From Lepidurus packardi (lineage: Eukaryota; Arthropoda; Branchiopoda; Notostraca; Triopsidae), in NCBI GenBank assembly GCA_023053545.1, contig JAKZAN010000003.1:1329501-1393500 (forward strand): a stretch of 64,000 bases of DNA, given 5' to 3'. The notes beneath the pieces were generated by a model that did no database searches, was not told the DNA's origin, and saw only the letters and a program-made list of their open reading frames with translations. Positions 41,667 to 52,690 of this stretch are shown in pieces. A program made the position numbers and the translations under genes. How positions within the stretch are numbered: the stretch's first letter is position 1; the number at the start of each line of letters is the position of its first letter.

Positions 41667-42840
41667 TCTTATGCTCTAGCAGAGTTTATTGAACCACCGT
41701 GTTGATCTGTGTTGGTTCCACTGGTTTCATAAACAGGAGACGTGCTGGTGATAGCCTTGAGTTTGTCAAACACTGGTTGGAATGAGTGTGTGTGTGCGGT
41801 TGTGAGAATTGGGGATTTTGAAACCGTTCAGCCTAAGGGTTGCACAGATGTCAGAGTGGGGGTTGTCAAGCGCGCCCATCTGAGGAATCATGCCTATGGA
41901 AGAGTGGGGATTGACCAACACAGCAGCTTGAGGGGGGTGTCAAACACATGAGTGTGAGCTGGCAAGCACCCTAGCCAGAGGGGCTGTGCAAACGCAAGAG
42001 TTGGTGAGTTGGTGTTATCAGTGTGTGTGCAACAGTTGATAGCCTGATGAGCATGATGGCACACTCTCCAAAAAAATCTTACAGTGTAGTGAAACCACCA
42101 ACCATTATTTTGAATGAATTTGTAATTGTATTTGTTGAAAGAAAATACATTTCAAAGGTTAAACTTACAAAAAGTGTCTTTAACTTAAATGTCTATCTCC
42201 GAAAAAGTGTCATTAACTTTAATGTCGAATCTGAAAAAGTGTCTTTAACTTTAATGGTAATCCTGAAAAAGTGTCTTTAACTTTAATGTCGAGTCCGAAA
42301 AAGTGTCTTTAACTTTAATGATGAATCTTGAAAAGTGTCTTTAACTTTAATGTCTATTCTCGAAAAAGTGTCCTTAACTTTAATGTTGATTCTGAAAAAG
42401 TGTCTTTAACTTTAATGGTAATCCTGAAAAAGTGTCATTAACTTTAATGTCGAGTCCGAAAAAGTGTCTTTAACTTTAATGTCGAATCTGAAAAAGTGTC
42501 TTTAACTTTAATGGTAATACTGAAAAAGTGTCTTTAACTTTAATGTCGAGTCCGAAAAAGTGTCTTTAACTTTAATGGTAATTAAGTTTGTTGGCGGAGG
42601 ACACTGTTGTCGACACGAGAGCTGCTCAATTGTGAGGACAGCGCCAACGTGAAAGTGGCGGAAACGCTAGAAACTAGGTGTTGTCAAACCATACTGCGCA
42701 GGCGTCAGGGCGGGGACTAGGGGAGAAATGGAGGCATCCTATTGGTGCAGCCGTAAAAGGGGCGGGGCTTGGGGGAAATGGAGGCTTCCTATTGGTGCTG
42801 CAGTAATGGAGGTGGCAGTAATGGTGGTACCTATACTACT
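41623..42840. repeat. Right terminal inverted repeat of Polinton B
   Basis: It is the inverted match to 28995-30213. It contains thirteen 33-bp units (42168-42578), GC boxes at 42708-42715 and 42759-42768, and inverted CCAAT motifs at 42741 and 42791. Confidence 0.93.
42168..42578. repeat. 33-bp iteron-like array, right end of Polinton B
   Basis: Thirteen units share the AAAAAGTGTCTTTAACTT core; linker types occur in the same order as the left array, suggesting the two ends are copied from one another. Confidence 0.9.
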
Positions 42841-42846
42841 TGCGTA

Positions 42847-43054
42847 AAAGTCTGGCCACACCTTTTTCTCGAAAGAGATCCTGCAGCAAAGTCTGGCATT
42901 GTAACTCAATCAGATCCAGCTGTAAATCACTTGGCGTTGTGGAAACGTCAACTGAAAACGGATTTTCAAACAAAAGAATGGCATATTTCATGCGGGGGAA
43001 ATCTGCAAACCGTTCTTCAAAATCTTCACTCAGCAGCTTGACAAGTTGAACCAT
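42847..43054 (-). pseudogene. hAT-A transposase, segment before the Polinton
   Basis: The peptide (VQLVKLLSEDFEERFADF, then LQLDLIELQCQTLLQ) belongs to the C-terminal part of the hAT-A transposase. An A-run near 42865 shifts the frame just before the Polinton target. Confidence 0.8.
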
Positions 43055-43235
43055 TTTTCCTTTTGTGAAACGAACTCTAATCTATTCCTGACGCAATGTA
43101 GAACATGCTGGAAAATGCACCAACTTTTCTATTTCAGTTTGTTGTATGAACAGTTTCAATTTATTTTTGAAATGCACTTATGTCCGCATACACATGACAG
43201 ATGAGCTTGTTTTTGCCTTGCAACTTGAGATTAAG

Positions 43236-44423
43236 CTAATTTAAATACGCGGTCAAATCGCACAAGATTGCTAAACCCCACAGCCATGAGGGATCGCTAA
43301 GTTCGGGAAGCTGTTTTGATTTTTCAGTAATGAAAATGTCAATCTCGTGCCTCAAGTCAAAAAAGCGTTTCAACACTTTCCCTCGGCTCAGCCAGCGGAC
43401 ATCACTGTGATAAACAACGTCACCGTGTTCAGATTCAATTTCGCTGAGGAATTCTTTGAAAGTCCTGTGATTCAGTGCATGCGTTCTTATGAAGTTTACA
43501 AATTTAACAACGACCTTCATAACATGTTCCAAGTTCAACTGCTTCCCACAAAGATTCTGCTGGTGAATTATGCAGTGGAGATCCAGCGGTGGGGAACCAT
43601 TTGATTCTATTACTTTTTGGCGTATTCTTGCTACCAAACCATTGTGCCGTCCAACCATACATGATGCACCATCCGTAATCACTGCGGTCAACTTACTCCA
43701 GTCCATAGCAAGCTCTTCAATAACTTCCGACACTTCTCTGAACAAGTCTTCGCTGGTAGTTGTTCCATTCATGCTTTTCATCGCCGCCAATTCTTCAGTA
43801 ATTTCAAATGTACTGTTTATACCACGAATGAACACTAATATTTGCGCAGTGTCACTTACATCTGTAGACTCATCTGCAGCAATCGAAAACATTTCAAACT
43901 GACCTGCTTTTGACTTCAGTTGCAACATAAGATCGCTTCCCAAATCTTCCACTCTTCTTGTGATTGTCATTCGTGACAAGCTGACGGCTTCAGTTGCACT
44001 GTATTTGTCCGGGCATAATTCTTCCACTACAGCCAGAATGCATTTCTTCACACATTCACCTTCAGAAAACGGTTTGGCTTCCTTACTCAATATATGAGCC
44101 ACCCGAAAACTTGCTCGAACGGCGGCTTCGTTGTCTTTTTTTCTTTTTGTTGAATAGTTTTGTTAATCCACCAATTTCTTCACGCAATTTGGTAATTTTC
44201 TGTTCGCGGCACAAACCAACATATTGATCATACGCAACTTGTGTTTGGTTTCGTAATGTCGCTTAATATTATGCTCCTTAAACACAGAAACAGTCTCCTT
44301 ACAAATACGGCACAAAGATTTCTGCTCTTGTTGCACAAAAAAGTACAAATTCGTCACCTTCTCCACAAAATTGCGGCACTCAGAATCAACCTTACGTTTC
44401 TTAATATTAGGTCCCGCCGACAT
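43236..44423 (-). pseudogene. hAT-A transposase, N-terminal and core (GTF2IRD2/ZBED-like)
   Basis: The ATG at 44423 begins a BED-like finger region (CRICKETVSVFKEHNIKRHY). After an in-frame TAA at 44163-44165 the frame continues with SLSRMTITRRVEDLG, FSIAADESTDVSDTAQ, AVITDGASCMVG and the HCIIHQQNLCGKQL core at 44102-43236. It is the GTF2IRD2/ZBED-type hAT transposase. Frameshifts follow toward 43054, so it is defective. Confidence 0.85.
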
Positions 44424-44771
44424 TTTCCAGGGCTACTATCGCACGACCTCTCAAACCGAGTGCCAAGGACAACTGACTACAAAGGCGTACTTATGATGAC
44501 CCAGACAAACTTTTAGTATCCCGTTGTTCTTGCGCAACATACGGCGCAATTCGGTCCAACTTACCCGAAGCGTCTTTCCCAAAACCTGTGACTCAGCACT
44601 AAGGCGTGGGAAAGAAAAGTTTTGCTTTTGCGAAATTATACGGAAAAAGAAAGGGCAACCCTGTGGGGGCGAAAGGGTGATGGCACTCTCTGTCCGGTAT
44701 AAATGATTGGGCCGTATGAGGCACCTTCGCGGGCCGGATATGGCCCACGGGCCGTAGGTTGGGCACCACTG

Positions 44772-45070
44772 GACTACTTTGTGAGATTATTTTGAAGTAC
44801 GTAGTCTTGTAGATATTGCGGTGGGCGTGTCACTCGACGGGGCAGCTGTGCCGCTCCGTTTGTATGGGCTCTTCCTGACTAATCGGGCGGAGCAGTGACT
44901 ATAGGGCCTCCCTCGTCTTCACTGTCTTCCTCTTCATCTTGCGATAGCTGGTTGGATTCTGGAGGGAGGAATCTTTTGAAGAAACTCGAGTTTCTGGTGA
45001 TGACCGCGCGTTGCCGTTCTGCTGTAATCATAGAACCATAGACGGCAGTTATTCGGTATGGCTCGGGCTC
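44772..45070 (-). pseudogene. Gypsy pol C-terminal tail
   Basis: On the minus strand the frame continues the integrase C-terminus from 49685: EPYRITAVYGSMITAERQ, ITRNSSFFKRF, and an acidic run before a stop near 44890, then PPQYLQDYV. It is bordered by BEL-3 on one side and hAT-A on the other. Confidence 0.75.
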
Positions 45071-45337
45071 TGTCTGAGAGTCAGGGTAGATGCATTGAAA
45101 CTTTATTTTTACTTGAGTACAAAATGGAGAATGTTAAACGAGGATAACTGGAATCTTTTTGGAACACTAATTTAGGGAACTTGTTGTTTCTCTGCCCGTC
45201 TATAGGAACCAGTTTATTTTAGGAGAGCGATTATCGGGCCCGTCCCCAGGAGGCGACAGCGCCGCTTGTGGCTACTTCAGACATATCTGGAGGGAGGTTT
45301 AACTTTCCTCCCTCTCCGTGTGGTTCGTTCCATGACA
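45071..45337 (-). repeat. BEL-3 3' LTR
   Basis: It matches 49412-49679 with about six substitutions and one indel by eye. The pol frame runs into it and ends there. Confidence 0.9.
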
Positions 45338-48011
45338 TCTTCCCCGCCATGAGAATTCGGTGAAGGATTCTCATCATCAAGTTCTTCAAGTGGTGGGCTA
45401 GGAGAACGGTCTTTTCTTTTCTGAAACGCTTCGGGTTCACGGATGTTGAGTTCAAGGGGGTGGATTCTCTGAACGGGACGCCGTATAATTCCACGTTTCG
45501 TACGAATCCGGAAACTGCGGACCAGCTTGTCTACTCCTTCGTGAACGTCTTCAATTACTCCTAATTTCCACTGGCTGAATCGAGTTTCATCGATAACTGC
45601 TTTTTCTGCTTCTCTGATTATAAGACAAGACTCTTCTTTCGCTTTTTCGACTTTCTCGGGTTTCGGTTTAGGCCAGTCTTCTTTGGGTTTTCTAAGGAAG
45701 GTGGGTCCTTCCGACCAAATTCGATCGCCGGCTAGGTGTTTTATGGAGAGTCCCCTGGAATATTTGTCTGGGGGATTTAGTTTCCCAGGGCAATGTTTCC
45801 ATCCGTCAGGGTTAGTTAAGGTTTGAATTTCAGATACACGGTTAGCCACAAAGGGTGGTAGGCTATGTGTGTCTGAGCGAATCCAATTCAACGCTACTTC
45901 CGAATCTGACCAGTAGTACGTAACTACGTTTTGGCTTAGATTGAGATCTTCTTTTATCGATTTCCCAATTCTTGCCGACATGAGGCAGGACATAAGTTCC
46001 AATTTCGGGATAGTGAGTTTGCCTTTAATTGGGGCGACCAGAGTTTTGGACGAGAGAAAACCGGCTTCGGTTTTGTCATTCAATTCAGTTCTTAAGTAGG
46101 ACACGGCTCCGTAAGATTTCTCACTCGCATCGCAAAAGATATGCAATTCGATCTTCTCAGGATTCGTTGTAACAAGGATTCTCCGCGGAATCTTCACGAG
46201 AGGCAAATCTTTCGATTCAAGCAACCAGCGTGTCCACTCTTCTGCTCTTTCTGGTGTAAGTTCTTCATCCCAATCTTTACCTTCGCGCCAGAGTTCTTGA
46301 AGAAAGGATTTTGCGCGTACGGTGTACGGGGAAATGAATCCTAAGGGATCATACATTTTGAAGGACCAGCTCGTCACCAGACGTTTAGTTAGTGGCTTGC
46401 TTTCAAAATATTCGTTATCAAAAGGGCTTTTGAATCCGAAACAATCGTCGTTGGGATTCCATACGACGCCGAGTGTTGTCTGGCGGCAGTCTCTCACTTC
46501 CAAGAAGTTGAGGTCTAACTCAGGATTTACGATACGTTCTTCTCCCGTGATTGCGCGTTGCAGGTTGGGTGAGTTTGTTTTCCACTTTCTTAGTTCGAAT
46601 CCTGCGTTCTTTATGATTTCGTTCACAACGTTGTAAAGGATCCAACCCTTGTTATCATTTTCGGTACCATTGAGGAGATCATCGATATAAAAATCGTTCA
46701 GAATAGTTTGGACAGCTTCTGGGTGATATTCTTCGTACTTAAGGGCGTGTTCTTTCACGATAGCTGTACAGAGGAAAGGGAAAGCATTGATGCCGAAGCA
46801 CGCTACTCGGAATTGGTAATCCTGGATTGTTCGGTCTTTGGGAAATACGAATGACAGGTATGGCCGGTGACTTTCTTTTATTCTTACCATTAAGAACATT
46901 TGCTTTACGTCGGCGCAAAGGGCGACAGCGTGCAGTCTAAATCTTAAGAGTACCCTCTGAAGTTTTGGTACAGGGTTAGGACCTGGTAAAACGATATCAT
47001 TCAAAGATTTTTCGTTTGCTTTCTTCGCCGAACCGTCAAAACGAAGTCGATACTTCGTAGTTTCTTTGTCGGGGCGGACTACTAGGTGGTGGGGCAGGTA
47101 TCGAAATTTCCCTTCTCTTTGTTCGTGGGGAGGTATTTCTTCCACGTGACCTTTGTCAATGTGGTCTTGGATGGCTTCTTCATAAGCCTTTTTCAGGGCA
47201 GGGTCTTTGGCCATTCTCTTCTCTTGTTGCTTCAGGCGTTTAACAGCTTCATCCCTGTTGTCCTGTAAGATTCCTTTTCCTGGCGATATAGGAAGCTTGA
47301 TTTCGTAACGTCCATCTTGGAAATCCAGTGAGTCTTTGAAGAGTTTGACAGCTAGTTCCTCTTCTTTACTTAATCGATCATGGATTTCTTGAGATTTTAT
47401 TCCTAAGGTTTCTAAAGTCCAAAACCTTTTCAAGTTTTCGTTCAGTTCTTGGTTCGTAATGGTGCTTAATAATGTGGTGTATTGGACTGTTTTCTTGACA
47501 TCTACTCCAGATAATACCCATCCGAGTTGAGATTTAATGAGGACTGGTGTTCTGGGTGCATCGGTCCGTAGGGTGAGTTCGGTGAAAAACTCCCACTCAT
47601 CTTCGGTCCCCACTAGAAGGTCCACGGGCATCGGCTCTTCCCATGTATTATCAGCCAAGTCGATGTCCTGCAAGTGAATTGCGAGGTCAGAATTTATCCC
47701 TGCTTGCTTAAATTCAGCTTCGAAAATGCTAGGTTCTAAGGGTAATCTGACTAGGGAATCAATGATGTGCTTCGTGGAGGTAGCCACAATGTGTATGGCT
47801 TCTTCTGCGGGATCTTGAGTGAGGATTTTAATTTCATAAATACCGTTCCGGCTTCGGGTTCTCTTTCCTCCAAAAATCTGAGTCGATGTTTCTTCGTAGG
47901 CGAAAGGATCCAAAAATTCGGCGATCTCTTCCGTTATCCAGCTTCGATTCGAGCAGGAGTAAAAAAGGATACGAATTTTCTTCTTTGCTCCTGCTGGATT
48001 CTCTATGCACG
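45277..48011 (-). pseudogene. BEL-3 pol, RT-RNase H fused to DUF5641, integrase core deleted
   Basis: One open frame (878 codons from the ATG at 47913, extending upstream to 48011) holds a remnant of the A17 protease, RT (LRFDGSAKKANEKSLND, LNDFYIDDLL with the catalytic Asp pair), and RNase H (LHIFCDASEKSYGAVSY, YYWSDSEVALNWI). It then joins in frame to the C-terminal domain (QWKLGVIEDVHEGVDKLV). The integrase zinc and DDE regions, normally several hundred residues, are absent. The protease motif reads FYSCSNRS where Asp-Ser-Gly is usual. The end overlaps the LTR. Confidence 0.85.
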
Positions 48012-49395
48012 CTAGGGCTGTCTTAAAATAGTTTGCTTCTTTTCGTTGTAGTGATCGGTCTTTGTTGCTAAGGTCATACTTGCAGAGTTTTTTTCTTCTT
48101 TTTTCTCGTTTCTATGAAGCAAAGTGTGATGCGGCTTGTTGCATACTTTGCGCTTCAGGTTTCTTTTGTCTTCGCAATCCTTCGATAAATGCCCTTTCTT
48201 CAAACAAACGTAGCAAGCTCCGTTTGACTTCAAAAGTTGTTGTCTTCCAGCGACGGAGACTTTCTTTGCTTCTTCACAGTAGTTGGGATTGCAGTTTCCT
48301 TTCTTGCAGAAACCGCAGGCGCCATTGTGGGTGCGGACTTCTTGCGTCGTTGTAAACGTTGTTGCTGTCGCAATAAGGGGTTTCTTCTTGGCTTCTTTCT
48401 TTTCCCCAGCTCGAGCTATTGCGAGTCCCTCTCTTGCCTCCACTTCCCGGAGGATATGCTTCATTAATTCTTCTAGTTGAGGCAATTTGGTACTGGGGTT
48501 GGTTTTCTTAAATCCAGAAACATTTCCTCGGGTATCTTGGTAATCAAATTCGATACAACAGCCGTGGCGTATTGTTCTTTTGGATAGTTTAGGGATTCAA
48601 GGGCTTGTACGTGGAATTCGATTGACTCATATAAGTCTCGGATTTTAGGGACATTGTTAATCGTAGCTTCTTCCAATTTCCAAATAGAAGAGAGGTGTTG
48701 CTGAACAATTAAATCGTCTCGGCCGTACTTCTTCATTAGACAGTTAACTGCGATAGCGTAATTCGCATCCGTCGACTGTATGCCCCGGATAGTCTTCGAG
48801 GCAGGTTCTTCTAAAAGGGTTTTTAAGTACGTAAGTTTCTCACCCGGCGACAATTCTTCGTCCGACGAATGGCTGACTTAAAGGCATCCCAGAATTCCGT
48901 CCATTCGTACCAGTTCTCTCCGCTAAACTTCTTGAGTTCTATCTTCGGTTTCCAAAAATGATTCTTGGTTCTTCTACGATCATGCTCGGGGGACAAAACT
49001 ATGCCGCTGTTCTGGCTTCGCTCTGTTTCCAAACTCCTATCCAAATTCTTTAGTAAATTCTTAGTTTCATGTTTGATATCAAACGTGGATTCGTTGAAGG
49101 CTTCTGAGTTTTCTATCTCTGGTTCGATGTCGTCTATGGCCAATAGGTCTAAGACTTTTTCGTTCAGCGATTTGAGGGTTGTTTCTTGAGTTTCTAGTTT
49201 TTCTAAAGTCTTGCGCATCTCTTCCCAATCGTGTTCTTCTTTTTCTAATTCTTCACGTAGGGAGTTCACCAAACGCGTGACTTGACCTTTGTAGGCCGTC
49301 CGTCTTTTCTTCAACTTTTCAAGTTCCATGTTCGTTTCTAATGCCAATGCTTCTGTGTTTTCTTGTCCGGGTTTATCTTCGTTTAAATCTGCCAT
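48012..49395 (-). pseudogene. BEL-3 gag
   Basis: The first ATG after the LTR is 49395. Pieces in three frames give a coiled-coil-like N-terminus, a capsid region (GENWYEWTEFWDAFKS, TYLKTLLEEPASKTIRG, LMKKYGRDDLIVQQHL) and zinc knuckles (CGFCKKGNCNPNYC, CYVCLKKGHLSKDC) ending at 48012. Frameshifts occur near 48855 and 48480. Confidence 0.82.
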
Positions 49396-49411
49396 CCGGT
49401 CCGGAGGACCA

Positions 49412-49679
49412 TGTCTGAGAGTCAGGGTAGATGCAATTGAAACTGTATTTTTACTTGAGTACAAAATGGAGAATGTTAAACGAGGATAACTGGAATCTTT
49501 TTGGAACACTAATTTAGGGAACTTGTTGTTTCTCTACCCGTCTATAGGAACCAGTTTCTTTTAGGAGGGCGATCATCGGGCCCGTCCCCGGGAGGCGACA
49601 GCGCCGCTTGTGGCTACTTCAGACATATCTGGAGGGAGGTTTAACTTTCCTCCCTCTCCGTGTGGTTCGTTCCATGACA
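49412..49679 (-). repeat. BEL-3 5' LTR
   Basis: It is the pair of 45071-45337. On the minus strand TGGTCCTCCGGACC follows directly and may be the primer-binding region. Confidence 0.9.
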
Positions 49680-49684
49680 GGCTC

Positions 49685-50569
49685 ATAGGCGGGCTTCATA
49701 TTGTTTCGTACCAGACCTTTGTCTAGTAACAATACAGACTCTCCAACTTTGAAATCTTTCTTTTTCGCCCTATTGGCGCGATCTGTGTTTCTCTTCATTT
49801 TCTGCTTGGTGCGACGATGGTGCGCTCGCGCGTCGTCAGTGCTGCTGTTTTCGTCGGCGCTGGCTTTTGCTTGTGGTAACTTCGTACGAATATTACGTCC
49901 AAAAAGCAGGGAAGCTGGGGTCTTACCGGTTGATGAATGAGGCGTAGAGCGATAGGCTAGTAAGAAAGGTGTAAGTTTTTCCTTCCAGCTGTGGTTGGAT
50001 GCGGCGGAGGTTCTAACCATTTTGTTTAGGTTCCGCATGAACCGCTCGACGTCGCCATTCGCCACAGGCCAATATGGGGTAACTCGTCGATGTTCAATTC
50101 CCATTCTGCGATAATTCTTATCTAACTCGTCGCTTTGGAATAGGAGTCCGTTATCGCTTACAACTTGTTTGGGTATGCCAAAACGGGCAAAGATGCTGTC
50201 TGGAGTTTTGATAACAGCTTCAGCGTTGGTGTTCCTTAGAACTGTTACTTCCGGAAAACGTGATTGCTTGTCAATTACTACCAGGGCTTTTTCTCCCGTG
50301 GGGAGGCCAAAAAAAATCCAGGTTTAATTCCTCCCAAGAGTTTTGGGGCATGGTCGTGGTTTCTATTGGCTCCTTTGACAGATCTTCTGTGCAATCTGGC
50401 ATTCGCGACAGTGTGTGATGGTTTCTTCTACTTTCTTGTCTAGACCGGGGAACCAGACATGGGCACGCAATCGTTGCTTGGTTTTTGTGATTCCGGGATG
50501 GGTTTCACGGGCGATTTGCAGAACTTGCTTCTGTAGGGTTTCCGGTACAGAAAGTTTTCGTCCTTTCAT
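49685..50569 (-). pseudogene. Gypsy integrase
   Basis: The zinc-binding part at 50569-50363 has HPGITKTKQRLRAHVWFPGL and CRECQIAQ. The core in 50360-50104 has LVVIDKQSRFPEV and VSDNGLLFQSDE in shifted frame, and 50104 onward has YWPVANGDVERFMRNLNK with the catalytic Glu. Frameshifts separate these. The frame runs into BEL-3 at 49679. Confidence 0.85.
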
Positions 50570-50646
50570 GATGACATTGTCGGCAGTATTTAAAGCAAGT
50601 TCGTTTCTGCATTGGAAGTATGAGGGACTTGTTTGCTTGACATGCT

Positions 50647-52690
50647 TCAGTTGCCAGACATGAGTGCTTTGCGCACTTGCTGTAATGTTGAGTCTTCGCT
50701 CGTTGCTTTAGCGACATCACGTAGAGTGAGTGCTTGTGGAACGGCGCTGCTGGACAGCATATGTACGAAAGCTTCAGCTGCTTGCGTTGCGCTGGTGTTC
50801 TTCTTCATGGATAGGGGTTGGCGGGACATAAAGTCAGCTGGATTAGATGCACCTACGATATATTCGATCGTGGTGTCGTACGGCATAAGACGTGTGACCC
50901 ACCTCTCCAAACGAGGATTGATATGGGTGAGACTCTTCCGGAATAAGCCAATGATGGCTTGTGATCCTTGCGTATAGTGACGGGCTTCCCATAGATGTAA
51001 ATGTGGAAGTGCTCGCACGCCCAGACCACTGCTAGGCCTTCACGCTCCAGTTGTGAATAGCGTTGTTCAGTCTCCGTTAACGAGCGACTCGCATAGGCAA
51101 CTACCCGTTCAGTGCCACTGCTTTCTTGCAAAAGGATCCCAGCGACGCCTACAGGGCTCGCGTCCGTTATAATTACGGCTGGTATGTTCGGTTTGAAAAA
51201 CGTAAGACTGGTGCCCTTGACCACTTGCTCTTTCAGTGCAGTGACGGCTTGCTCGCAGTCTGCGGTCCAGCTGAATTTCGATTCATTCTTAAGCAACCGT
51301 CGAAGCGGAGCCGTTATCGTGGAGTAGGCATGCACAAACCGGGACAGGTAGTTCATCATCCCCAAAGAACTTCTGAGTTCTCCCTCATTCTTGGGGTTGG
51401 GAGTGTTGACCAATGCTTCAATTTTCTTCTGGTCCGGATGAATTCCCTTTTTGCTGAATGAGGATCTAAAAAACGATACGCTTTGCTGCTTCAGTTTCGT
51501 TTTCGTCCAATTGATTGCTAGACCATGCTCCTCCAATCTCTTTAACACGGAGTGTAGCCGCTTGTCATGATCTTGCGGGGTTTCGGCGTATACCAGGATA
51601 TCGTCACTGATATTTGTTTGTCCTGGAATGCCAATTAAGATGCGCCGGATGGCGTCTTGAAAGACTTCGGCCGCAGCATTTACGCCAAGTGATAACCGGG
51701 TATACCGGTGAAGTTCACAGTGAGTGGAGAACGTTATAATATACCGGCTACTTTCGTCGAGTTCTAACTGATGGTAGCCTTGTTTAAGGTCAATGACGGA
51801 GAATGTGGTCGCTCCACTTAGTTCTGCGAGAATTTCGTCTAAAGTTGGTGTGGGGTGCCTCTCTCTCTTGATTTCTTTGTTCGGTTCTCGCATATCCACA
51901 CAAATTCTTACTTGATTTGGGGATCTTGGTTTGGGAACTACTACAATTGGGGAACCCAAGGTGTGGGGCCATCCACGCGTTCGATTATCCCTTGGACCTC
52001 CATGTTCTTCAACTCTTCCTCAACTTTAGCTCTAAGATGAAATGGAATGCGTCGATGGGGTTGTGCTTTAGCTGGAACTGATTCGTCGATGTGTAATTTT
52101 ACGGCTTTGCCCTTCATCTTGCCGATATCTCGAAATAGGTTGGGGTAACTCATTTTGAGTGCTTCTTCGCTGAAGTCTGAATTGGTCCCGAAAGTGTTGG
52201 CAATCTCGATCAGTTCAAGTTCGCGAGCGGTGCTAAATGATGAGAGATTTTCACCTTCCTCTCCGGAGACGTAGGCTTTGGTCTTTGCTCGACGTCCGCT
52301 GTGTTCGATTTCGACTCTTAGGGAACCTTGAATGTTCAGGGGAACTTTACCGGCATAGGCGAAGATGCGTTTCTTAGTGGGTTTCGTCCGTGGACTACCA
52401 AGTTTCTTGTACGTGGTTTGATCTACCAGGTTTACTGACGCTCCAATGTCGATCATCATTTGCAGGGGGTGTTCGTTCAGCATTACGCTCACGTCTAATA
52501 AGGACGAATGAGACTTCTTTACGTAAAGGATGTGTTCATCTTGGTCGTCCGAAGAGTCTTCTTTTCCTTTGTTCGGTAGCGCTCCATGCGCAGCAGCCGT
52601 AAATCGCCAAACATATTCATCTCTTCGTCGGATGACTCGTCTCCCGCGTTGACAGCTCGGATGTGTCTGTTCTCTGCCGTGCTTTTCCAT
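50647..52690 (-). pseudogene. Gypsy protease, RT and RNase H
   Basis: The protease segment (52690-51941) has MMIDIGASVNLVD, where the catalytic Asp-Thr-Gly is changed to Asp-Ile-Gly. The RT (51959-50853) has VPKPRSPNQVRICVDMREPN, VIDLKQGYHQLELDE and ISDDILVY, the active site. RNase H follows with ITDASPVGVAGIL and continues in another frame to 50647. Frames overlap, so at least two shifts are present. Confidence 0.85.

Larger units (their letters stand above)
28995..42840 (-). mobile_element. Complete Polinton/Maverick copy B, 13,846 bp
   Basis: The element begins AGTAGAATAGGTACC and ends with the inverted GGTACCTATACTACT. It is flanked by a perfect 6-bp duplication TGCGTA (28989-28994 and 42841-42846). 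Terminal inverted repeats are ~1.22 kb. The gene order is left repeat, protease, major capsid, basic protein, penton-like capsid, integrase, 286-aa protein, 125-aa protein, small 47-codon frame, PolB (all minus), ATPase (plus), 147-aa protein (minus), right repeat. All long frames are open, which suggests recent insertion. Confidence 0.96.
28544..44771 (-). mobile_element. hAT-A (GTF2IRD2/ZBED-like), split by Polinton B
   Basis: The left end starts CAGTGCTGCCCAACC and the right end is the inverted GGTTGGGCACCACTG. The 8-bp flanks GACTAGTT (28536-28543) and GACTACTT (44772-44779) differ by one base. Both flanks are gypsy sequence. After removing Polinton B the element is about 2.4 kb, the usual length for an autonomous hAT. 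Confidence 0.88.
45071..49679 (-). mobile_element. BEL/Pao element BEL-3, inserted in the gypsy integrase
   Basis: LTRs of 267-268 bp lie at both ends and begin TGTCATGG on the minus strand. A perfect 5-bp duplication GGCTC flanks the element (45066-45070 and 49680-49684). gag is split by frameshifts, and pol lacks the integrase core. Length is 4609 bp. Confidence 0.93.
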
